Shown here one piece after another: positions 37,005 to 45,766 of a stretch of 64,000 nucleotides of DNA; the stretch's first letter is position 1, and each line of letters starts with the position of its first letter. Origin of the DNA: Candidatus Kryptonium sp. (lineage in GTDB: Bacteria > Bacteroidota > Ignavibacteria > Kryptoniales > Kryptoniaceae); the NCBI GenBank assembly GCA_025060635.1, contig JANXBN010000006.1:92663-156662 (forward strand), in the 5' to 3' direction. Under the pieces are notes generated by a model. That model worked only from the letters and a program-made list of their open reading frames with translations. It was not told the origin of the DNA and did not search any database. A program made the position numbers and the translations under genes.

Positions 37005-37844
37005 ATGGAAATACTTGAAAAGGCAAAGGATTTGAAACTTAACATGAAAATAGTCAGAAAGATTCTCGTTGACTTCATTAAAAAAGAGACAACGAGGTTT
37101 GGACTTAAAAAAGGGATTTTAGGAGTTTCTGGTGGTGTTGATTCCGCTGTTTCGGCTTATCTTAGTGCGGAAGCTCTTGGCCCTGAAAATGTCATCGGTG
37201 TTATAATGCCATATAAAACAAGTTCCCCTGATAGCGTTGAAGACGCAAAACTTGTAATTTCAAATCTCGGAATAAAAAGCGAATTCGTTGATATAACGCC
37301 TATGTGTGAACCTTATTTTGAGAAGTTTCCAGATATGGACAACATCAGGCGTGGTAATGTTATGGCGCGAATGCGAATGATCGTGCTTTACGATTTATCC
37401 GCTCGGGAAAAAGCTCTTGTTATCGGGACGAGCAACAAGACAGAACTTCTGCTTGGATATGGAACTCTCTACGGGGACATGGCAAGCGCTATAAATCCAC
37501 TTGGTGATCTTTATAAAACGCAGGTGTGGCAACTTGCTGAAGAGCTCGGCGTACCAAAGAAAATAATTGAGAAAAAACCGACAGCGGATTTATGGATCGG
37601 TCAAACAGATGAAGATGAGATCGGATTTCCTTATAAAATTGTGGATAAACTTTTATATTTCATGGTTGACGAGCGAAGGACGGATGAAGAACTTCTTGAA
37701 CTTGGTTTTGATAAAGATATGATTGAACGAGTTAGAATTATGGTTCAAAGAAACCAATTCAAACGAAGACCGCCGATAATTGCGAAGATTTCATATAGAA
37801 CGATAAACATTGATTTCAGATACGCCCGCGATTGGGGAAGTTAG
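37005..37844 (+). CDS. nadE: NH3-dependent NAD+ synthetase
   Basis: Amidates nicotinic acid adenine dinucleotide to NAD+ using ammonia. The 279 residues have the ATP-pyrophosphatase P-loop [14 protein letters not shown] near 41 and [14 protein letters not shown] near 147. There is no glutaminase domain, so it needs free ammonia; the asparaginase gene is elsewhere in the window. Its 3' end overlaps the convergent membrane-protein gene by 29 bases. Confidence 0.95.
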   Translation: MEILEKAKDLKLNMKIVRKILVDFIKKETTRFGLKKGILGVSGGVDSAVSAYLSAEALGPENVIGVIMPYKTSSPDSVEDAKLVISNLGIKSEFVDITPMCEPYFEKFPDMDNIRRGNVMARMRMIVLYDLSAREKALVIGTSNKTELLLGYGTLYGDMASAINPLGDLYKTQVWQLAEELGVPKKIIEKKPTADLWIGQTDEDEIGFPYKIVDKLLYFMVDERRTDEELLELGFDKDMIERVRIMVQRNQFKRRPPIIAKISYRTINIDFRYARDWGS

Positions 37845-38766
37845 ATTTTGAAAACATCAATTTGTAAATCAAAATCACAGAGGAAAAAATAAGCAGAAAT
37901 TGGAGCATAAAAAAAGAAAACAATTTAACTCCAGCAATTTCTCGTCCAAGCAGGACTATCAAAATTCCGCTGAAGTTGTCAACAATAGCGAAAGCAAAAA
38001 GTAGAACCGTTAAAGTTGTGTTAAATTTATCGTTAACAACATAAACAAAATGAATAAGCGTAATTAGATACAGAGCCATCGGAATTAAATGTAAATAAGC
38101 AACTTCAAAGAGCCCTTTGATTGATTTCGGTTTTATAAATTTTTCAGCGTTTCCAAGGTAATAATCAACGACACTTGAGATTGTGAATCCAATTTTCTCG
38201 GCAAACAGGATGAAATTTAAACCGACGAAGAAGATATTGAAAACTGCAAACAGAAAAATTAAAAGCACAAGAAATTTTGAATTTCCGTTATCTTGCCGAT
38301 TTCTGGAATTTTTGAACCATATGATCAACAGAGAGAGTAAAATCACCGCTTGAAAAAGCAAAAACAAAAGCATTTTCAAAATCCCATATCCATTTCCAAG
38401 CGAAACGACAATATAATCAGATAGAGAATATAAAAGCCCCAAGGATGCGAAACTCAAAATCAGCCCCATCTTTAGCTTTTCATCAACTGTTGAATAAATG
38501 AGCAAGGCAGCGATACAAAGAAAAAGAAGCGAAAAAATAAAAAGATTTATATGAGTTTCTTCGGAAATATGAGCAATTGAGATCTCATCTGGGAAATCTG
38601 GTTCACCGAAAAAATAGGTTTCAATTTTTTCAACGGAGTAGCCAAATTTTAAGCCAAAATTAACAAAAGCGCTTATCCAAAATAGGAAAACGAAAGCTGT
38701 GAAAAGCAAAATGGCAGTGTGAATCGGTCTGGAATTTTTCATATTTCCAGTCCAGAAAAACTTCAT
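37816..38766 (-). CDS. 8-TM membrane protein built from two related halves, partner of the FMN-binding protein
   Basis: Unrecognised family. I choose ATG 38766 (316 residues), whose ATGA overlaps the stop of the FMN-binding gene. Two halves of about 140 residues each contain four predicted membrane segments and align with each other: [17 protein letters not shown] / [31 protein letters not shown] / [17 protein letters not shown], and [12 protein letters not shown] / [13 protein letters not shown]. Conserved His residues at the head of a membrane segment in each half could ligate heme (inference). The coupling to an FMN-binding gene suggests an electron-transfer role across the inner membrane. 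It overlaps nadE tail-to-tail by 29 bases. Confidence 0.6.
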   Translation of the reverse strand: MKFFWTGNMKNSRPIHTAILLFTAFVFLFWISAFVNFGLKFGYSVEKIETYFFGEPDFPDEISIAHISEETHINLFIFSLLFLCIAALLIYSTVDEKLKMGLILSFASLGLLYSLSDYIVVSLGNGYGILKMLLFLLFQAVILLSLLIIWFKNSRNRQDNGNSKFLVLLIFLFAVFNIFFVGLNFILFAEKIGFTISSVVDYYLGNAEKFIKPKSIKGLFEVAYLHLIPMALYLITLIHFVYVVNDKFNTTLTVLLFAFAIVDNFSGILIVLLGREIAGVKLFSFFMLQFLLIFSSVILIYKLMFSKSNFPNRGRI

Positions 38767-39284
38767 TTGGCTTCTCCGAAAATTATTTTCCACAGAGCTA
38801 TAACCTTCCTTGCGTTGTCAGTTATTGCTTTGGCAGTAAGAGTTGCACCTGTCATATTTGGAACATCTCTTCTCAACTTCAAAAGATCTTTCCCAAGTGT
38901 TTTACCTTTGAGATATTTTAACCAGTTCTCATCCGCCATATATTCTGGTGGTTCTTTGAATGAAAGAATTTGAATCAATTCTATTTCACCTCGTTCATTT
39001 AAAACATACAAGACGACTTCAGGATGAGTTCTCACGATGTGGACATCAACATAAGCGTATGCTCTAATTTTTGAGTTTGATTTAACAAGATAAAAGGTGA
39101 TAAGTCGTGTATCAATTTCCACTCCGGATAAATTTTTGACCTTTTCAGCTTGTAAATCTGAAATAACGATGTTTTTAATTTCAATTTTTGAGTCGGGATA
39201 AATTTCGCTTAAAACTTTTTCTGGTTTTTTGCTTTGTGCTACTATGAACAAGATAAGCAAAAACAGTCTCATCCTTATGCTCAA
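38763..39284 (-). CDS. Exported FMN-binding domain protein (covalent flavinylation motif)
   Basis: The 173 residues start with a short signal peptide or anchor (MRLFLLILFIVAQS). The C-terminus has DVPNMTGATLTAKAITDNARK, the FMN-binding domain shared with RnfG/NqrC, in which the Thr after GA (motif S/T-GAT) is esterified to FMN by ApbE. The Rnf/Nqr partners are absent. ApbE is encoded two genes upstream, so the substrate and enzyme are co-located. Expected to sit in the periplasm as a one-electron carrier. Confidence 0.85.
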   Translation of the reverse strand: MSIRMRLFLLILFIVAQSKKPEKVLSEIYPDSKIEIKNIVISDLQAEKVKNLSGVEIDTRLITFYLVKSNSKIRAYAYVDVHIVRTHPEVVLYVLNERGEIELIQILSFKEPPEYMADENWLKYLKGKTLGKDLLKLRRDVPNMTGATLTAKAITDNARKVIALWKIIFGEAK

Positions 39285-39303
39285 TTAATTTTTAAAAGAT
39301 CCG

Positions 39304-39324
39304 CCCCGGGCTAAAGACCCGGGG
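39304..39324 (-). terminator. GC-rich hairpin between the porin and FMN-binding genes
   Basis: CCCCGGG (39304-39310), loop CTAAAGA, CCCGGGG (39318-39324): a 7-bp all-G/C stem in an A/T-rich region. On the reverse strand it is followed by CGGATCTTTT, a weak T-tract. It could end apbE-porin transcription or act as an internal attenuator before the FMN-binding gene. Confidence 0.5.
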
Positions 39325-39339
39325 AGAACCTCAATGGCG

Positions 39340-40704
39340 TTAGAATATAAATCCAACACCTATGTTAAATTGATCAATTTTCCATTCATCCTTGCCCGTA
39401 CCTTTACCAGCAGGAAGATTGGATGTGGTGTTACGAATTTGGTAATCTGCTTTTATGACAACTTGCGGATGCGGCTTAAAGTCAAGACCGATTGTTAGAA
39501 CGCTTCTATCTTTTGATGGGGATGGGCTTCCTGTGAAAACTTCTCGGTTGAGATTATATCTTTCATATCTCACGAATGGAGAAAAGGAAATTATTGATTC
39601 GGGATAAATTACAGGTATTAGATTATATCCTGCTTCTGCATACCATCCGTAAACTCTTTTGGCTCTCCCAGCCCTATTTATGTAAGCATCATTACCGCTT
39701 GCACTGCCGTATGCAAACAAAGCTTTCGTGGATAGATAACCAAGTTGAAAACTCGCTTCGGTTGTCAAAAGCAGAAATTTCGCTTCTTCAGTTCCTCTTT
39801 CGCTTGCTCCGCCTTTATCGCTCCCACCGCCATAATAAAGTGAAGCGGAGAGGATTAAGTTCTTCACACTTTGAAAACTGAGCCCAAAAGCTCCAGCAAA
39901 CTTATCAAAATTTATCGTGCCACCTCTTTGTCTTCCGCTGGCGATCCAATCGCTTATCAAATCCGTTCTCAAACCGTTTATAAGTCCAGCTTTGTAAGAA
40001 AATCCATTTGTTAGCTCACCATAAACCATCACCCCTAATTCTCTCCAAACAGTTGGGACTATAAATCTTTCAACATCAGGTCGCAATGTTCCGAAGTAAA
40101 CAGTTGGCTCGTGATATTCGTTCATCCCGCTAGCTGGGATTAGAAATAAACCTGTTCTTATGTTAAATTTTGATGTCAAAATAAAATCAACATATAAAAA
40201 CTCAACATAAACATCGGGGTTTCTGCTCCCGATATTCCCAAATCCAGCATGTTCAATCTCAAGTTCGGAGTTTACGATTATGTTATCCGTAAATTTATAT
40301 CCGATATAAGGCACAAACCTTAACACATCACCTCTGTCTGTTTTTGATGGGTCAAGATAGTTTTCATAAGTTATCTCACCATAGCCAGCGATTGAAAGCC
40401 CCTTTGGTGTATAATAGATTTTTGAGGCTGCCGGACCAAGCCCAAAGTAGGATTTCAACTCAATTTCTGGCATCGCCACTTCAAGGCGAAGTCGTCTTAT
40501 TTCTTCTTTTAACGCTTCAATTTCTTGAATTATTTGTTCTTTTTGTTTTTCAGCGGTTTGAATTTTTGATATCTCAATCTCTAAGTGCTTGATTCTTTCT
40601 TCAAGTTGCTTGATTTTTTCTTCTGGTGATTGGGCAAGTGAAAAATTTAACGAGATTAATAAAATGCTTATGACGATGATTGATTTTTGAAGTATTTTAT
40701 TCAT
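39340..40704 (-). CDS. Outer-membrane porin-like beta-barrel with N-terminal coiled coil
   Basis: The 454 residues have a signal peptide (about 1-25, ending LAQ), a charged coiled coil (about 26-78, KIKQLEERIKHLEIE), then a long series of amphipathic strands ending in Phe (FNIGVGFIF), typical for outer-membrane barrels. The arrangement of coiled coil then barrel resembles phosphate-selective-porin-like or OprP-type proteins, but I cannot name the family. Its ATG overlaps the apbE stop by 4 bases. It could pass a small substrate for the electron-transfer module. Confidence 0.75.
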   Translation of the reverse strand: MNKILQKSIIVISILLISLNFSLAQSPEEKIKQLEERIKHLEIEISKIQTAEKQKEQIIQEIEALKEEIRRLRLEVAMPEIELKSYFGLGPAASKIYYTPKGLSIAGYGEITYENYLDPSKTDRGDVLRFVPYIGYKFTDNIIVNSELEIEHAGFGNIGSRNPDVYVEFLYVDFILTSKFNIRTGLFLIPASGMNEYHEPTVYFGTLRPDVERFIVPTVWRELGVMVYGELTNGFSYKAGLINGLRTDLISDWIASGRQRGGTINFDKFAGAFGLSFQSVKNLILSASLYYGGGSDKGGASERGTEEAKFLLLTTEASFQLGYLSTKALFAYGSASGNDAYINRAGRAKRVYGWYAEAGYNLIPVIYPESIISFSPFVRYERYNLNREVFTGSPSPSKDRSVLTIGLDFKPHPQVVIKADYQIRNTTSNLPAGKGTGKDEWKIDQFNIGVGFIF

Positions 40705-41639
40705 TTTTTCACCTTGCCGTTTGTTTTTGAAATATATTGAGCGCCACCCTTGAAAATTATTATATCAAAGAAATCTCTGAATTTCTCATTCATGAAAACC
40801 GAACCATCCGCATAAAGAATCAATGTTCCGACATCTTTATTTTCGCTTAAAAATTTCATTCTTAAGTTTTCCGGCATGGCGAAAAGAGCTGTAGCATAGG
40901 CATCAGCAAATGTTGAATTTTCATGTGCTACTGTTACTTGAGTGACTTTATCATCTTGCGTCTCAATATGTTTTTGTAAGTAGTTTCCCGATGTTGAAAG
41001 TGCTACATCTTTTGAATTAACCATTTGAACGAGAACATCATCGTTTAAAGGATTTTTAATTGCAAGCGTTCTTTTATGTCCCCAAACTTTCATATCTCCA
41101 CCGATTGATATAAATCCCGATTTCGCTTTCAAATTTTCATGGACTTTTTGAATTGCGAATCCTTTTCCAATTCCACCGAGATCAATTGCCATACCTTTCT
41201 TTGCCAACATTATGCTATCGCCAGAAATGACAATATCGTTGAAATTAATAAGTTTATAAGCGCTATCCTCGGAAAATTTTTTCAATCTCTTTGAATTAAT
41301 CGTCAACGCTCCGACGGTGATATCAAAAATTCCCCAAGTTCTTTTTGAAATAAGAACTGCTTCCTTTATCACCTCAAGAGCAATATCGGATATCTTTATG
41401 AACTTGTATCCTGCATTTGAGTTTATTTTTGAGATCTCGGAGGAATCAATATAGTCGGAAAGTTTCGCTTCAATTTCCTTTAGGTATTTATATGCTGTGT
41501 GGTTTAGGTTCTGGGGCGATAGTTCAATGTAGGCATATGTTCCCATAAGATGATAGCTAGCTCCTTGCGAAAAGACGCTCTCAGATGAAATTTGTGTTAG
41601 CAAAGTTAGAATAAGAACAAAATGCGCGATCTTGCTCAT
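40701..41639 (-). CDS. apbE: FAD:protein FMN transferase (ApbE)
   Basis: Transfers FMN from FAD to a Thr/Ser of exported flavoproteins. The 312 residues begin with a signal sequence (about 1-25) and show GMAIDLGGIGKGFAIQKV, FISIGGDM, ALSTSGNYL and ADAYATALFAM, all ApbE hallmarks. No lipobox Cys is seen, so it is probably soluble periplasmic or anchored by the signal. I use ATG 41639; a GTG lies one codon upstream. The likely substrate is the FMN-binding protein two genes downstream. Confidence 0.92.
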   Translation of the reverse strand: MSKIAHFVLILTLLTQISSESVFSQGASYHLMGTYAYIELSPQNLNHTAYKYLKEIEAKLSDYIDSSEISKINSNAGYKFIKISDIALEVIKEAVLISKRTWGIFDITVGALTINSKRLKKFSEDSAYKLINFNDIVISGDSIMLAKKGMAIDLGGIGKGFAIQKVHENLKAKSGFISIGGDMKVWGHKRTLAIKNPLNDDVLVQMVNSKDVALSTSGNYLQKHIETQDDKVTQVTVAHENSTFADAYATALFAMPENLRMKFLSENKDVGTLILYADGSVFMNEKFRDFFDIIIFKGGAQYISKTNGKVKK

Positions 41640-41650
41640 CACGATTCTTT

Positions 41651-41669
41651 ATTTAGATTTAATCTAAAT
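41651..41669 (-). promoter_or_regulatory. Perfect 19-bp palindrome, DtxR/MntR-like operator candidate
   Basis: ATTTAGATT-T-AATCTAAAT is a perfect inverted repeat with one central base. It lies between the -10 of the apbE promoter and the ATG, covering the likely transcription start. TTTAGATT-N-AATCTAAA resembles the TTAGG...CCTAA-type sites of DtxR/IdeR/MntR/TroR metalloregulators (from memory). Binding would block initiation. NikR in this window uses a different, GTATGA-type site. Confidence 0.5.
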
Positions 41670-41671
41670 TA

Positions 41672-41700
41672 AATATAATAAAGCGAAGAAAAAAAGTCAA
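41672..41700 (-). promoter_or_regulatory. Candidate sigma70-like promoter for apbE-porin
   Basis: On the reverse strand, TTGACT (41700-41695), 17 bases, TATATT (41677-41672), about 32 bases upstream of the apbE ATG at 41639. Good spacing and close match to the consensus. The palindrome follows immediately. The 172-base gap to the cytochrome gene otherwise holds nothing recognised. Confidence 0.55.
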
Positions 41701-41814
41701 GCTTACGGTTTGACGCAACAAAGGCAGGGTTTAATCAGAGTGATGAAAATTTGGAAGATTTTTTGCTTGAGCGAAAATAAAGCAGTTGATGTAGTTTAAA
41801 AAAACAACATTCTT

Positions 41815-42942
41815 TCACCAGCCGCTTAAGATCCCACCGTCAACATACTCCCAAAGTAGAAAGGCGACATAGCGATATTTAAATGTTCTATCACCATAGA
41901 TTGGAATTTCCCTTCCAATTGATAAAGCGAGATGACCTCGCTTTGTGAGAGCGATGTAAACTTTTGGAATTATTGAAATTGTGTGTTCATTTGTGCCGAA
42001 TGTTTTAACTCCAGCGAGCTCAATGCCAGGGAAAAAGCCTCTTTTGCCTTCCGGAATTACAAGCGTTGTTGAAAGAGCGTAAAATAACTCGGGATTTGCC
42101 TTGTTTCTTTCAATTGGTGTTTCAATTTTAACACTACCTTGGAGCTCAATTTTATCGCCGATTCCCTTACCAATTGCAATATATGGATTCAGAAGAACAG
42201 TTCCTTTACCGAAGCCCTTTGACTCGTTTCCGGTTGGAAGTGAAATTTCAAATCCACCTGTTAAGATTGATAAATTCTTATAATTGTCGTAAAACGCATA
42301 CTTCAATCCAAGCTCAAGATCACCTATGCCAGTTTCATTTTTAGCTGATGAACTTAAATTTTGTAGTGGAAGTTTGATCTCGTATTGAAACCTTGTCCCG
42401 AACCTATTTGCATAGTATAGAACGACTTTTGTATCGGTAATTTTTAGGTTATTTTCGGTTTTGTAGGTATATGTTGGAATCAAAAGAAATTCTTGTTCTG
42501 GATATGCTTTTGTTACATAGTGAGACCTGATGAAGTTAACTTCGCCCTGGGGATATTTCCTTTGATCTATAAAAGATTTTATGTGTTCAATTATCTCGTA
42601 GATTTGTTGATCGGTAAATGCGTCACCAAAAGCTGGCATTATTCGTGATAGTCCTCTGCTTGCGCCTCCGTATTTTATCACTGCATACCAATCTCTTCGT
42701 GGTTCTCTTGAGTTGAAATATCCATCCGTAAAGTCAGGAGGTGAGGTATCCCAATTTTGCTTTAATTCCTCGGATATATTACCGGTTCCATCTATCCCGT
42801 GACATTTCACACAAAATGCTTCATAAATTTGTTTTCCGTTCATCGTTTTTACTATCTCAAGATCAATTGCTTGTTCCGTTGTATCTTGCTGTGCGAAGAC
42901 GAATCCAGTAGCAAGAGCGAGGATAAAAACAATTTTTTTCAT
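41815..42942 (-). CDS. Cytochrome c fused to a C-terminal outer-membrane-type beta-barrel
   Basis: The 375 residues have a signal peptide (about 1-18), a class I cytochrome c domain (about 30-125) with heme motif CVKCH and distal Met in RIMPAFGDAFT, then about 230 residues of alternating strands (LLIPTYTY, VVLYYANRFGTRFQYEI, LELGLKYAF, GHLALSIGREIP) ending in Trp, as in MetA-pathway/SphA-like barrels. One heme. The fusion would hold a heme at the outer membrane. It follows the DUF2231 gene by 20 bases. Confidence 0.8.
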   Translation of the reverse strand: MKKIVFILALATGFVFAQQDTTEQAIDLEIVKTMNGKQIYEAFCVKCHGIDGTGNISEELKQNWDTSPPDFTDGYFNSREPRRDWYAVIKYGGASRGLSRIMPAFGDAFTDQQIYEIIEHIKSFIDQRKYPQGEVNFIRSHYVTKAYPEQEFLLIPTYTYKTENNLKITDTKVVLYYANRFGTRFQYEIKLPLQNLSSSAKNETGIGDLELGLKYAFYDNYKNLSILTGGFEISLPTGNESKGFGKGTVLLNPYIAIGKGIGDKIELQGSVKIETPIERNKANPELFYALSTTLVIPEGKRGFFPGIELAGVKTFGTNEHTISIIPKVYIALTKRGHLALSIGREIPIYGDRTFKYRYVAFLLWEYVDGGILSGW

Positions 42943-42962
42943 TTCAGAATCTTTCTATATTT

Positions 42963-43388
42963 TTAGTAAAGTATTCCAACACCGTGTTTATAGACAAGTT
43001 CTCCACCTTTAATTCCTGTTTGGATTAAGAAAAACAATCCAATTAGTGAAATTGCAAAGACGATCAGATTTGTTTTGAAGTTAAATTTTCCAGTTCGGAT
43101 CAAAACCACCTTAAGGATCATAGCGATGAGGAAGGTAATCCCCGTAAGTTTTGCAAATGTCTCATGTGATTCAATTAAGTCCTTGAGTTGAGAAACTTCT
43201 TCAAAATTTTCCGCAGCGGCTTCACCTGATAATAGTGATGGAACTACGGAAATTAAGCCGAGAAAAAGAATGAGAAGGGCAGAATTTTTGAGCCAGTCCT
43301 TTTGGAAAATCATCCAAAGTATATCAAAAAGAATATAACTCGTTAGAAGGGCGATCGGGAAATGAACGAAAATCGGGTGGAGAGGCAT
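42963..43388 (-). CDS. DUF2231-like four-helix membrane protein
   Basis: The 141 residues have four membrane segments. Seen: HPIFVHFPIALL at the start, GEAAAENF in the middle, IESHETFAKLTG before the third helix, and KGGELVYKHGVGI at the end, the DUF2231 pattern. Its conserved His residues are candidate heme or quinone ligands. First gene of the cytochrome part of the cluster, divergent from the response-regulator gene. Function is not known. Confidence 0.7.
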   Translation of the reverse strand: MPLHPIFVHFPIALLTSYILFDILWMIFQKDWLKNSALLILFLGLISVVPSLLSGEAAAENFEEVSQLKDLIESHETFAKLTGITFLIAMILKVVLIRTGKFNFKTNLIVFAISLIGLFFLIQTGIKGGELVYKHGVGILY

Positions 43389-43494
43389 AGTTTTTAACCT
43401 TTTTGTTTTAAATTTATGAAAAAACTCGCTAAAAAACTGATTAGAATTCGTTAATTTATCCCTGCAAAAGCTTGTTTGTAAATTTTGACGGAAT

Positions 43495-43530
43495 TAACTT
43501 TGTATAGTTTCATAAAGTAGCAACAAAGTT
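43495..43530 (+). promoter_or_regulatory. Possible promoter element and inverted repeat before the response-regulator gene
   Basis: TAACTTTG at 43495-43502 matches the Bacteroidota TAnnTTTG element. The same bases begin an inverted repeat AACTTTG (43496-43502) ... CAAAGTT (43524-43530) with a 21-base spacer, just before the ATG at 43542. It could be an autoregulatory site. Confidence 0.3.
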
Positions 43531-43541
43531 TAAGATAGCGT

Positions 43542-44210
43542 ATGAGGTTACTTTTGATTGAGGATGAAAAAGAATTGACAAAAGCATTGAAGAAAGGTTT
43601 GAAAGAAGCTGGTTATAGTGTTGATGTGGCTTATGATGGGGAATCGGGTATTTCAATGGCTATTTCGGGGCAGTATGACTGTATAATTCTTGATTTGAAG
43701 TTGCCGAAAAAGGATGGTCTTGAGGTTTGTAAAGAAATAAGAAGAAATAAAATTTCGGTCCCAATTTTAATGCTGACCGTGGTTGATGCGGTTGATGTCA
43801 AAGTCAAATGCTTGGATGCCGGTGCGGATGATTATCTTACTAAACCGTTCTCATATTCAGAACTGCTTGCGCGGATAAGAGCTTTGACGAGGCGTGCGAA
43901 GACAGTTTCTTCTACAATTCAAATCGCCGATCTCGTTATAAATCCGATAAGCAGAACTGTCACAAGGGGTGGGAAAAAAATTTATCTTTCCCCTAAGGAA
44001 TACGATCTTTTATATTATCTTGCGGTAAACCAAGGAAGGGTTGTTTCAAGAATGGAGATAGGTGAAAATGTTTGGGGAATAAATTTTGACACTGGGACAA
44101 ATTACATTGATGTTTACATTAATTATCTGCGCAAGAAGATTGATAGCGGTTTTGAAAAGAAATTGATTCACACAGTTCGCGGCGTCGGCTATGTTTTAAA
44201 ATTTGAATAA
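43542..44210 (+). CDS. OmpR/PhoB-family response regulator
   Basis: The 222 residues have a receiver domain (1-115) with acidic pocket EDE at 7-9, phospho-acceptor Asp51 in IILDLKLPKKDG and Lys in LTKPFSYSELLAR, then a winged-helix DNA-binding domain ending VRGVGYVLKFE. Pairs with the histidine kinase 15 bases downstream. Divergent from the cytochrome/flavin cluster, so it may control it, with copper- or metal-type regulation possible but not shown. Confidence 0.94.
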   Translation: MRLLLIEDEKELTKALKKGLKEAGYSVDVAYDGESGISMAISGQYDCIILDLKLPKKDGLEVCKEIRRNKISVPILMLTVVDAVDVKVKCLDAGADDYLTKPFSYSELLARIRALTRRAKTVSSTIQIADLVINPISRTVTRGGKKIYLSPKEYDLLYYLAVNQGRVVSRMEIGENVWGINFDTGTNYIDVYINYLRKKIDSGFEKKLIHTVRGVGYVLKFE

Positions 44211-44225
44211 AACAGGTGAAGCGAT

Positions 44226-45626
44226 ATGAATTACAAATCGTTGAAATTTAGGTTAAACTTGTGGTATTTATTTGTTTTTACGCTTACTGTCTTGCTGGCT
44301 GAGATAGGAATTTACATATATCTTGATAAATCGCTTCACAGGGAGATTGACATCCTGCTTCACAGAGAAGCAAAGGAGCTTATTGAAAAGATAAAATTTG
44401 GCGCAGAAGGCTTTTCTTTTGTTGATTCTACCGAATTTTATGAGGTAAAACATTTTTACCTCAATGAGGCATCGGTTTTCTTTAGAGTATTTGATAAGGA
44501 TTTGAACATCGTCGCTATATCGGAAAATTTAAAAAGAGCTGGTTTTTTATTGCCTAATCCCAATAAAGAGAAACTTGGTTGTGCGAATGAAGTGTTAATA
44601 GATGGGAAAAGGTTGAGAATTTTTTATCATCCGATTTATTTTAATGGTGAATTTTACGGAATCGTTGAGATATCAAAGTTTGAGGGCGCTGTTCAGACAG
44701 CGATGGGATTTCTGAAAACTTCTATTGTAATTGCAATTGTGCTTGCGCTTTTGATCGCATCATATGGTGGGAATTTGATCGTCTCAAGGTTGATTAGTCC
44801 TCTTGAGCAAGTGATAGAAAGGGCTGATAAAATAACGGCGGAAAGTTTAACCGATAGGATCGTATTAAATGACAGCAAATATCCAGATGAAGTTGTGAAA
44901 CTCGTAAACACGCTTAACAGATTGCTTGAGAGATTGGAGAGGTCATTTAACCAAATTTCTCAATTCACATCTGATGTAGCGCACGAGCTTTTAACACCGC
45001 TTACAGTTATAAAAGATGAAATTGAAGTCACATTGATGAGGAAAAGACGAACAAGTGAATACATAAATACTTTAAACGCAATTCAACGGCAAACCGACAG
45101 AGCAATTTCAATAATAAAGTCAATGCTTTATCTTGCAAAGGCAGATGCTGGGATCGTGAAAGCAAACTTTGATAAAATTTGTGTCTCGGATTTGATTCGT
45201 GAATTGGTTCTATTTTTCAATTTCAAGGCGAAGCAGAAAAATGTAAAAGTAAAATTTGACTGTAGCAGTGATGTCTTCTTGACGACGGATGACAGGCTTT
45301 TGTTTGAAGCGTTAAAAAATATAGTAGATAATGCAATTGAGTATACAAACTCTGGCGGTAAAGTTGAGATAATTTGCGAGCGTGAGAATGGGAAAGTTAA
45401 GATCTCTGTTTCTGATACTGGGATTGGTATAAGCGAGGATGATTTGCCTCGTATTTTTGATAGGTTTTATCGGGGCAAGAATGCGTTTGAGATAAATCCA
45501 TCTGGGACGGGACTTGGGCTTTCGCTTACGAAAGCTATAATTGATATACTTGCTGGGGAAATTGAGGTCTACAGTCAACTCGGGAAAGGAACCAAATTTG
45601 TAATTTATTTGCCAGATAGATCTTAA
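44226..45626 (+). CDS. Membrane sensor histidine kinase
   Basis: The 466 residues have TM1 (about 12-32), a periplasmic sensor of about 120 residues, TM2 (about 155-178), HAMP (about 180-235), the dimerisation/phospho-acceptor helix with His253 in SDVAHELLTPLT, and an ATPase domain with VDNAIEYTNSGG (N box), DTGIGISEDDLPRIFDRFYRG and GTGLGLSL. The phospho-acceptor motif has Leu where most have Arg (HELRTPL). Topology resembles heavy-metal sensors of the CusS/IrlS kind, but the signal is not readable. Confidence 0.93.
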   Translation: MNYKSLKFRLNLWYLFVFTLTVLLAEIGIYIYLDKSLHREIDILLHREAKELIEKIKFGAEGFSFVDSTEFYEVKHFYLNEASVFFRVFDKDLNIVAISENLKRAGFLLPNPNKEKLGCANEVLIDGKRLRIFYHPIYFNGEFYGIVEISKFEGAVQTAMGFLKTSIVIAIVLALLIASYGGNLIVSRLISPLEQVIERADKITAESLTDRIVLNDSKYPDEVVKLVNTLNRLLERLERSFNQISQFTSDVAHELLTPLTVIKDEIEVTLMRKRRTSEYINTLNAIQRQTDRAISIIKSMLYLAKADAGIVKANFDKICVSDLIRELVLFFNFKAKQKNVKVKFDCSSDVFLTTDDRLLFEALKNIVDNAIEYTNSGGKVEIICERENGKVKISVSDTGIGISEDDLPRIFDRFYRGKNAFEINPSGTGLGLSLTKAIIDILAGEIEVYSQLGKGTKFVIYLPDRS

Positions 45627-45766
45627 TTTTGCAGTTAATAACTTGGCTTTCTCATGCCTGATTTTAAGCTAAGATATCTTTTGCTCACCACGGATATTCG
45701 TTTTCAACTCTCGTCTTGATTATGTTATTTTGAGCGATTAAATTTTATCAAAAAATCTTTTGGGAA

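Noticed and set aside
41651..41669. The 19-bp palindrome as a terminator of the cytochrome gene
   Set aside because: Its stem is A/T-rich, it lacks a T-tract and it lies just upstream of apbE, beside -35/-10 elements; an operator is more likely.
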